From the NCBI GenBank assembly GCA_023228995.1, contig JALOAD010000001.1, positions 62,001 through 126,000 of the forward strand: DNA of 64,000 bases, given 5' to 3'. The stretch's first letter is position 1; every line of letters begins with the position of its first letter. Shown here piece after piece: positions 31,480 to 38,656 of this stretch. The stretch is from JALOAD01 sp023228995 [NCBI: Candidatus Muiribacterium halophilum] (GTDB lineage Bacteria; Muiribacteriota; Muiribacteriia; Muiribacteriales). The notes beneath the pieces are model-generated. The model was given only the letters and a program-made list of their open reading frames with translations, ran no database searches and had not been told where the DNA came from. The position numbers were made by a program, and so were the translations under genes.

Positions 31480-34041
31480 CTACTCCATTATAATACAATA
31501 ATCATTTTTTAATTCAAACATATATGTTTTAGTCTTTCTGGAATTTACAAGTGTATCCATAAATATCTTCCTAAGACTGTGTACACTTACTCTTAGAAGA
31601 TTCAAGTCTGACAAATCTTCAAGTTTTCTTCCCCATACTTTTTCATAAATTTCATCTGAATTTAATTCTTTTCCTATATTAACACAAAAAAGTTTTAAAA
31701 GTTTTAATAATATGGTCTTTTTAAAAATATCATGTTTTTTTCCAAATACTAAAATTTCTTGATTAATAAAATCAATATAAATGTTATATTTCTCTTTTTT
31801 ACTGCTATATTCTTTCATTTCATAATATTCAATTTTTCTTTTAACACCGTTTACATTAATTTCAAAAAAACTACCACTTTGGTTTTTTTCAACAATAAAT
31901 CTCAATCTATTTATTTCTCTAACTATAATAACAGAATTATAAAATGATAATCCTTGAATTATATTATTAATATCCTTGTTTTCTATCATATTTACTATTG
32001 ATTCAGCAAATACTTTCATATATTCCCAATCAGAAATATTTAAACTTTCTATTTCATTTTTTAAATTAATTTTATCTTTATCAATAATATATTTTAACAC
32101 GATATAATCTAAAAAAAACAAGTTATAAAATATGTAATAATTATTTTCTTTAAAAAATTTTAAGCTTTGCTCTATTTTAATATAAGCTTTGTAATAATCG
32201 TTTTTTAAAATATATATATGACCTAGTAATGCACTGTAAAAACCGTTTGTATTTTCCAATTCAAGAAATTTATCACCTGTTATTCCAAAAATTGATTTTT
32301 TTTCAAAAATTTTAATATATAAAATAACATATACAATTCTCTTATTAATAGTCTTTGCTTTATCATAATCTGCATAATATAAAAATTGTCTATAATACTC
32401 ATAAGCTTTCATTTTTGATCTTTTTGATAATTCAACAAGCGATAAATTAAAATATATATCTGATAATTTTTGTTTGTCATAATATGGATATTTTTCAATT
32501 ATATCATTTAATACAAAATGACATTTATCATGTTCCATGAGATATAAATAACATTCACCCATTAATGCTTTTAAATTAATAAGTAATTTAAGCGAAACAT
32601 TTTCACTTGATTTATCAATAAAATCTTTAAGATTTATTATACAGCTTTGAAGTAAACATAATTCTCTTTCTTTAAAAATTGTAATATATTGTATAATTAT
32701 TTTTTCAGGTTTCGTTAAATTATCTGTTTTTAATTGTTCTTTAAATGAATTATTCAAATAAAAGGAATTTACTTTCAATAATAAATCTCTTTTTTTAGAA
32801 TCACATAATCTTTCTACATTTTCAATAAAAATATTTTTCTTTTCTTTTGTTAAAGCTTGTATCCACATATTATAATAATAAATTTCATCGTTAAATTCGC
32901 AAAGATATTCAATGTTTTCTTCAAGAAAAATATTCAAGTCAATATTATTTACAAAATCTATTGGAAAATTTTCAAAAGCATTTTTTATATATAAACAACA
33001 TTTAAAATAATCTTCCGATGATTTAGAAAAAGTTATATATTCAAAAAAATTATCGACTGAAAATATATATTTTTCTTCGTAAAATTCAAGTATTTTTTTA
33101 GATGTTTTTGTTATAATTTTTTTATCTGAATTATTAAGAATTGATATTTTCATCATATCTGAACATTTAATATTATTATCAATATCTTGTTCAATTACAA
33201 AATGATTTTTTAAAAAATTTATATCATCTTCTTTAATATTAAAAAAATCAATAAAGTTTTTTTTATTTACTGCTATATTAAAAAAAGATAATAAAAACGT
33301 TATTTCCTTCCTTTTTTGTGTAAGACCTTCATAATCAAGATAATTAATTTCTTTATTTATTGCATTAAGAAATGCATTTCCTTCAAATATATCATTTATT
33401 GAAAAATCATAACTTGTAAAAAGTGATATAAAAACTTTAATATATAAAGGAATTCCACCTGTTTTTTTATAAATTTTATTAAGCCAAAAAGAAGATATTT
33501 TTTTGTTATTTTGTCCTATAGAAATTTTTTCAACAAGTTTTACAAACTCAATATAATCAAGTTTTTTAACATTATAATGATAAATATCACTTTTTACACT
33601 TAAAGGAATTTCGATAAATTGTGAAGATAAAACAATAAGTTTTGAATTGTAAAAAATATCAAAAGCTTCTCTTATAAACTCTGAATGATCAATAAGACAA
33701 AAATTGAAATTATCAAGTAAAATATAATTATTGTTTTTTTCTAAATATTCCAGAAATTCTCGAATATTGGCATTTTGATTGATTTTTAAATTATATTTAG
33801 TATTTAGTAAATTGATTAATTCTTTAAAATCCATATTTCTTGTTACTTTAGCATATAATATTTTATTGTTTTTTCTATCAATATTAATATTTTCTAGAGC
33901 TTTTATAATAAAAGAAGTTTTACCAACTCCACGCATTCCATATATAAAAAAAATTGAAAAATCGTTGAATTTGTTTTTTAATCTTTCAATTTCATCTTTT
34001 CTACCAGTAAAATTAACTAATTTTGAAAATTCTCTTTTCAT
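31480..34041 (-). CDS. STAND-type ATPase with C-terminal winged helix
   Basis: 853 aa. N-terminal NTPase: FTGRKDEIERL, Walker A GMRGVGKT (35-42), Walker B-like YILLDNFNF (106-114), LIVLSSQ sensor region. Residues about 300-740 form a long helical solenoid (TPR-like, e.g. IYFNLSLVELSKRSKMKAYEYYRQFL). The last 90 residues (LLKLLKLFCVNIGKELNSDEIYEKVWGRKLE...NLLRVSVHSLRKIF) are an OmpR/SARP-type winged helix, placed at the C-terminus unlike MalT or SARP layouts. Its ATG overlaps the stop of the phosphatase gene (ATGA). It probably senses a ligand and controls transcription. Confidence 0.82.
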   Translation of the reverse strand: MKREFSKLVNFTGRKDEIERLKNKFNDFSIFFIYGMRGVGKTSFIIKALENINIDRKNNKILYAKVTRNMDFKELINLLNTKYNLKINQNANIREFLEYLEKNNNYILLDNFNFCLIDHSEFIREAFDIFYNSKLIVLSSQFIEIPLSVKSDIYHYNVKKLDYIEFVKLVEKISIGQNNKKISSFWLNKIYKKTGGIPLYIKVFISLFTSYDFSINDIFEGNAFLNAINKEINYLDYEGLTQKRKEITFLLSFFNIAVNKKNFIDFFNIKEDDINFLKNHFVIEQDIDNNIKCSDMMKISILNNSDKKIITKTSKKILEFYEEKYIFSVDNFFEYITFSKSSEDYFKCCLYIKNAFENFPIDFVNNIDLNIFLEENIEYLCEFNDEIYYYNMWIQALTKEKKNIFIENVERLCDSKKRDLLLKVNSFYLNNSFKEQLKTDNLTKPEKIIIQYITIFKERELCLLQSCIINLKDFIDKSSENVSLKLLINLKALMGECYLYLMEHDKCHFVLNDIIEKYPYYDKQKLSDIYFNLSLVELSKRSKMKAYEYYRQFLYYADYDKAKTINKRIVYVILYIKIFEKKSIFGITGDKFLELENTNGFYSALLGHIYILKNDYYKAYIKIEQSLKFFKENNYYIFYNLFFLDYIVLKYIIDKDKINLKNEIESLNISDWEYMKVFAESIVNMIENKDINNIIQGLSFYNSVIIVREINRLRFIVEKNQSGSFFEINVNGVKRKIEYYEMKEYSSKKEKYNIYIDFINQEILVFGKKHDIFKKTILLKLLKLFCVNIGKELNSDEIYEKVWGRKLEDLSDLNLLRVSVHSLRKIFMDTLVNSRKTKTYMFELKNDYCIIME

Positions 34042-34829
34042 TTTTTTTCCTTAAAACATTGTGATAAGATTTTAAATGCTTTACTTGGACAAGCAATAAT
34101 ATCTTTTTTAAGCGGTTTTCCATTTAAAATATCATAATCAAAAAATAAATCTTCTCCATCTATATATTTCACACAAAGACCTGAAGCATAACAAATACTA
34201 ACAGCGCCTAAAATATCCCATATTTTAACTTTACCACAATGAGCAGCAAGTACACTTGATTTTGCAGCAAAAACAAGATGAAGAGCAGTCGAACCAAAAG
34301 ATCTTAATTTACCTGGAAATTTTATTGAAATATTTCTCATACTTTTGGAATCAATACATATAGAATCTGTTTTACAAAGATCTTCACGGTTAAAGACACA
34401 GGAATTAATTTCAGAATAATTAAGAAATGCACCAAAATCAGGTCCACCATAATAAAGTTCATCAAATATTGGAGAATATATAAGTCCAAAATAAGGTTTT
34501 TTATCTTTCAGAAGTCCAATACTTATGCACCAGCCAGGAAGTTTCATTGCATAAGAATGAGTGCCATCGATTGGATCGACAGCCCATATAAATTCAGATT
34601 CTAAATTCAAATTATTATTATTACCTTCTTCACCTATAACAATTCCTTCAAATTCCTCTTCTAATTTACTTTTTATAAATATTTCAATTTCCTTATCAGC
34701 AATTGTTACATGAGAACCATCTGGTTTTAAATCGTATCCAGTAAATGGATTTTTATAATATCTTAAAGCAATTTCACCTGCTTGTTTTATTATTTCTACA
34801 GTTTTTGTAATTAATTTTTCATTTTCCAT
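34038..34829 (-). CDS. Inositol monophosphatase-family phosphatase
   Basis: 263 aa from the ATG at 34829 (SD GAGGA). Metal site motifs are intact: GEE (near 67), WAVDPIDGTHSYAM (near 85-98) and VKIWDILGAVSICYASG (near 200). The family removes phosphate from inositol-1-P, PAP or histidinol-P; the exact substrate is not readable here (SuhB-, CysQ- and HisN-like are all possible). A promoter is at 34846-34874. The stop overlaps the STAND ATG by 4 nt, so it is the first gene of that operon. Confidence 0.88.
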   Translation of the reverse strand: MENEKLITKTVEIIKQAGEIALRYYKNPFTGYDLKPDGSHVTIADKEIEIFIKSKLEEEFEGIVIGEEGNNNNLNLESEFIWAVDPIDGTHSYAMKLPGWCISIGLLKDKKPYFGLIYSPIFDELYYGGPDFGAFLNYSEINSCVFNREDLCKTDSICIDSKSMRNISIKFPGKLRSFGSTALHLVFAAKSSVLAAHCGKVKIWDILGAVSICYASGLCVKYIDGEDLFFDYDILNGKPLKKDIIACPSKAFKILSQCFKEKK

Positions 34830-34845
34830 AATATCCTCAAGATAA

Positions 34846-34874
34846 ATACTACAATTCCAATAGTATAAAGTCAA
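34846..34874 (-). promoter_or_regulatory. Promoter of the phosphatase-STAND-SH3 operon
   Basis: TTGACT (34869-34874), 17-bp spacer, TAGTAT (34846-34851), minus strand, directly after the terminator of the preceding gene. Confidence 0.6.
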
Positions 34875-34906
34875 AAAAAAAGTGCAGATTTCTCTGCACT
34901 TTTTGG
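34875..34906 (-). terminator. Rho-independent terminator of the second subtilase
   Basis: AAAGTGCAGA, loop gaaa, TCTGCACTTT: a 10-bp stem with a T-run of nine on the minus strand. Confidence 0.85.
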
Positions 34907-34935
34907 AATTTTTAACTAGCTATACAATTTTGAAG

Positions 34936-36348
34936 TTAAAAAGCAAATTCAATTGCAAGTCTTTTTTCAAAATCAGTCATTGGAGCTCTTAAATGTAATG
35001 ATCTTGTGATGTTATCAGCAATTTCATCCATTGAAGCAGAAATTGCATCATTGATATTAGCAAGTGATTTTGAATATCTTGCTGCCTGAACTGCTCTGTT
35101 TATATTTATTACTCCGCCTGAAATAACTTTATCTGAAAGCCAGTCTTTTTTGTCAACTGTTTTCATTATTATATCTTTAACTTCAACAGCTGTGAGTTCA
35201 GGGTTTTCATTAAGCATAAGTGTAGCAACTCTCGCAGCATAAGGAGCAGCCTGAGAAGTACCAGACATATAACCCATTTTACCATTAGGATAAGTTGATA
35301 ATATATTAACACCAGGAACAGCTACATCAACTTTATTTATAGCAAAACATGAAAAAACAGCAAGGTTTTTATCATTATCAGTTGCTGCAACAACAAGTTT
35401 ATTGTCAATTTTTACATCATTTGGAGATGATACAATGTTTTCGAGATTTTCAGAAGAATTCCCAGCTGCTATTACAATTAAAGCATTAGGAACTTTTGAG
35501 AAAAGCTCTTTATCTTTTGGAAGTAGAGCAAGTTCAACAAAAAGATTGACCATTTCTTGAACATCTTCTTCAGTAGGATTTGCAAAACCCCATTGTTCAA
35601 CCATAGTTTGTTTAAAAGAAGCCATAAGCTGTTGGTTTTCAGTACCAAATGAACAGTTAATAACTCTAGGTGCTAATTCTCCAACATAATCTCTTTCTTT
35701 TGCAACACCTTGAGCCTGCTGCATACCCATATAAGCAAAATAATTTTTAATTTCTTCCATTGTAGGAGCTTTTTCTTCTCCACTTCTTGTAGTAAGAGAT
35801 GCTCTTAAACCTCTTGCAGCATCTTCAATAAGCTGAGCTACTGGTGGTTCTCCAACTGGAATATGAGAAATTGCTTTCATATTAATTACATCGTTATTTC
35901 TAGCGATAATACCGCCAACATGTGAACCATGAGCCCATCCACCTGTAAAATTAACCCATGCATTGAATTCTTTATTTTGATAATTAGTTAAAAGAAAATT
36001 GAATTCATCCGCACTTAAAGAATCTTTACCGTAAACTGTGAGTTTACCAATAAGTTCCATAAATCTAAGAACATCATCATATCTTGGTGGCTGATATTCT
36101 GAATGAACAAGAGTTCCAGTGTTTTCTACAAAATTCCAACCATAAATATCATCAATATAACCGTTACCATCTTCATCTACACCTTCAATTCCATTAAATT
36201 CAGCTAAATTAATATCAGCAACAGGTCCAAGTTTTTCATGATTAAAATCAGTACCTGAATCCATTACTAATACTGGAATTTTTGAGTCAGCAAATGAATT
36301 TAAACTAAGAATTGCTACCATAGTTATTGCTATCATGCTTTTTTTCAT
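34936..36348 (-). CDS. Subtilisin-like serine protease, secreted
   Basis: 470 aa with a signal peptide (1-20, MKKSMIAITMVAILSLNSFA). The triad is intact: Asp in VLVMDSGTDFNH (near 29), His in WAHGSHVGGI (near 139) and Ser in YMSGTSQAAPYAA (near 365), with AAGNSS as oxyanion site. The Asp motif begins only about 5 residues after the signal peptide, so there is no inhibitor prodomain. A long insertion (about 165-245) separates His and the core. The C-terminus has an extra roughly 60-residue helical tail. It may be a surface or periplasmic protease. SD GGAGGAA. Confidence 0.93.
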   Translation of the reverse strand: MKKSMIAITMVAILSLNSFADSKIPVLVMDSGTDFNHEKLGPVADINLAEFNGIEGVDEDGNGYIDDIYGWNFVENTGTLVHSEYQPPRYDDVLRFMELIGKLTVYGKDSLSADEFNFLLTNYQNKEFNAWVNFTGGWAHGSHVGGIIARNNDVINMKAISHIPVGEPPVAQLIEDAARGLRASLTTRSGEEKAPTMEEIKNYFAYMGMQQAQGVAKERDYVGELAPRVINCSFGTENQQLMASFKQTMVEQWGFANPTEEDVQEMVNLFVELALLPKDKELFSKVPNALIVIAAGNSSENLENIVSSPNDVKIDNKLVVAATDNDKNLAVFSCFAINKVDVAVPGVNILSTYPNGKMGYMSGTSQAAPYAARVATLMLNENPELTAVEVKDIIMKTVDKKDWLSDKVISGGVININRAVQAARYSKSLANINDAISASMDEIADNITRSLHLRAPMTDFEKRLAIEFAF

Positions 36349-36421
36349 ACTTTATTCCTCCATACAAAAATACTTACCATTATTATAATCGAATACAACA
36401 AATATATCTACAACTTTTTTT

Positions 36422-37663
36422 TTAAGACTCTTGAATTGGAAGTTCTATTCTAAAACCAGCTCCACTTCCCTGTTTTGAATAAACGAAAAAATTACCATTG
36501 TGATTTTCTGTAATAACAAAATAGCTTATTGCAAGACCTAATCCAGTACCTTTTCCAACATCTTTTGTAGTAAAAAAAGGCTCAAATATTCTTCTTTTTA
36601 CCTCATCTTTAATATAAGGTCCATTATTCCATATATCAATTGTCAAATAAACTTCATCAGAAAATACATCAATCCTAATTTCAGGATTCAAAACTTCCGC
36701 ATAAAACAACTCATGAGCGGCATTTTTTAATATATTAACAATTACCTGTTCAATTTCAATTTTATTACATAAAATATCTTTAATATCACTATGTATATTT
36801 TTTCTAATTTTAACCTTTTTAAAATCATATTTATTTTCAGAATTATATTCATTATTTAAAAGATTTAAACAATCATCAAAAATCCCAGAAATATTGCATA
36901 ACATTTTGCTTTTAGAACTTTTTCTTGAAAAAGAAAGCATATTTGAAATAATATTAGTTGCTTTTAAACTAGATTTTTTAATATCATTTATAAATTTAAT
37001 TACAGTTCTATTTTCAAGATATTGATCAATTTTTTTTATATCTACACCTATTTCTTCAGCAAATTTAATATTTTTAGGATTATTTTTATCAATTCTTCTT
37101 GTAATATTTTGAACAGCTTGATTTATACCAGATAATGGATTATTAATCTCGTGAGCCATACCAGCTGCAAGACTTCCAATACTAATCATTTTTTCATTTT
37201 GTAAAAGAATTTCTTGAAATTTCACCGAATTTGTAACATCATCAATTCTAATAACAGCACCAGCTCTATAATCAAAACTAATTGGAAATACAGTAATATC
37301 AATATAAGTGTTTGTTGATTTAATAAAAATTTTAGATAATGTTTCAGTAATTCCGCCTAATAAAGTTCTTTTTACAATTTCAAATGAACCTGGAATATCT
37401 TCAAGAATAGTTTCTATTTTTTGTCCAACTAATTTTTCTTCAGGTAAATCAAAAAAATCTATTGCTCCAAGATTAACTTTTTCAATTGTAAAATCATCTT
37501 TTACACTTATTATAACCGATGGCATAAAGTTAAATATGCTGTAAAAATATTTTGTAGTATCATCAAGAGCTTTAGTTCTTTTAATAACTTCTCTTCTTAA
37601 TTTTTTATTAATATAATAAAAAAAGGTAAATATCATAATACTAATTCCAATAAGCATAACCAT
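36422..37663 (-). CDS. Sensor histidine kinase, C-terminal part (frameshifted gene)
   Basis: 413 aa: membrane helix, PAS domain (FNFMPSVIISVKDDFTIEKVN...), HisKA with GSLAAGMAHEINNPLSGINQAVQNI, and a complete HATPase (VIVNILKNAAHELFY as N-box, FFTTKDVGKGTGLGLAISYFVI as F/G2 boxes). Reading further upstream in this frame, residues LEKENFTNLYISGEINFRIKN and onward to 37884 complete the C-terminal part of the SBP_bac_3 sensor domain encoded by 37882-38487. The two ORFs are therefore one gene (36422-38487) broken by a one-base shift in a run of eight T at 37884-37891. Confidence 0.85.
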   Translation of the reverse strand: MVMLIGISIMIFTFFYYINKKLRREVIKRTKALDDTTKYFYSIFNFMPSVIISVKDDFTIEKVNLGAIDFFDLPEEKLVGQKIETILEDIPGSFEIVKRTLLGGITETLSKIFIKSTNTYIDITVFPISFDYRAGAVIRIDDVTNSVKFQEILLQNEKMISIGSLAAGMAHEINNPLSGINQAVQNITRRIDKNNPKNIKFAEEIGVDIKKIDQYLENRTVIKFINDIKKSSLKATNIISNMLSFSRKSSKSKMLCNISGIFDDCLNLLNNEYNSENKYDFKKVKIRKNIHSDIKDILCNKIEIEQVIVNILKNAAHELFYAEVLNPEIRIDVFSDEVYLTIDIWNNGPYIKDEVKRRIFEPFFTTKDVGKGTGLGLAISYFVITENHNGNFFVYSKQGSGAGFRIELPIQES

Positions 37664-37881
37664 AGAAATTGCAAAAATTCTTGAAAATCTATCTGCGTTA
37701 TTTAAAAGATTATAATTAATCCATTTTCTGTATATTTCAAGTTTTTTTTCATAATCAATTTCATTTAAAGCTTTATTAAAAATATCTCTTAAAATAACAT
37801 TATCTTTTGAAAATCCAAATGTATTTTTAATTCTAAAATTAATTTCTCCTGAAATATATAAATTAGTAAAATTCTCTTTTT

Positions 37882-38487
37882 CTAAAAAAAAGAAATTGGA
37901 GCAATATTATCAATAAAATAATCAACAATACCCAAAGAAACCATCTTTAATCCAGTAGATATATCATGAACAAGATTAAAATTTAATTCTGGATATTTAT
38001 CGCTAAGATAATCATAACTTGAATAACCTTTAACCAAAGCTATTGTTTTATTTGCAAGCATTTCTTCGCTTATAGCAGTTTTTATTCTGTTTCTTGAAAC
38101 AATAACAGCTGGAAAATCAAGATAAAAATCAGAAAAAATATATTTTTGAAGCTTTATATTTGTTATTGCAACACTAGTCATTAAATGTGATTTTTTTTCA
38201 TCAATTTTTGATAAATAATCTCTATCATAATAAATATTAAATTTAATATTTAATAATTTAGAAATCTCAATTAAATAATCAGAAGAAATACCTTGATATA
38301 TTCCATTATTATCAAAAAATTCAATTGGACTATAAGAACCGTCTGTATATATTGTGAGAATTGGATTTTCTTTTAAATATTGAATTTCTTCATTTGTTAA
38401 ATTAATTCCAAAAGTATTATATGAAAAAAATATCAATAAAAATATAAATTTGAAAACAAAAGATTTACAACAAAAAGTATTTTTCAT
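37882..38487 (-). CDS. Sensor histidine kinase, N-terminal SBP_bac_3 sensor part
   Basis: 201 aa: signal sequence (about 10-27) and a type-3 solute-binding domain (LTNEEIQYLKENPILTIYTDGSYSPIEFFDNNGIYQGISSDYL..., typical BvgS/EvgS-type periplasmic sensor). It ends IAPISFF at a TAG created inside TTTTTTTTAG (minus strand). One extra T would join it to LEKENF and the kinase ORF at 36422-37663. The full product would be about 687 aa, an amino-acid-type ligand sensor with PAS and kinase domains. Confidence 0.85.
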   Translation of the reverse strand: MKNTFCCKSFVFKFIFLLIFFSYNTFGINLTNEEIQYLKENPILTIYTDGSYSPIEFFDNNGIYQGISSDYLIEISKLLNIKFNIYYDRDYLSKIDEKKSHLMTSVAITNIKLQKYIFSDFYLDFPAVIVSRNRIKTAISEEMLANKTIALVKGYSSYDYLSDKYPELNFNLVHDISTGLKMVSLGIVDYFIDNIAPISFF

Positions 38488-38514
38488 AAATAGGATAATA
38501 TCATATTATTAGTA

Positions 38515-38656
38515 AAAAGCATAGTAAAAACAACAATTAAGTAGTATGTAAAGCGTATAAGAACAGTATGCGAGTATATGGTGCGTATAAGAGCGTGAAA
38601 TAGTGAAGTGGTGAGATAGGAAAATCTTTAAATCCATTTCACTATTTCTCTATCTT
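38515..38656. repeat. Mosaic repeat 3' of the LRR lipoprotein gene
   Basis: Ladder GTATGTAAAGCGTATAAGAA, CAGTATGCGAGTATATGGTG, CGTATAAGAGCG (38540-38608), then an 11-bp inverted repeat GAAATAGTGAA/TTTCACTATTTC enclosing GTGGTGAGATAGG...TTTAAATCC. Confidence 0.55.
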
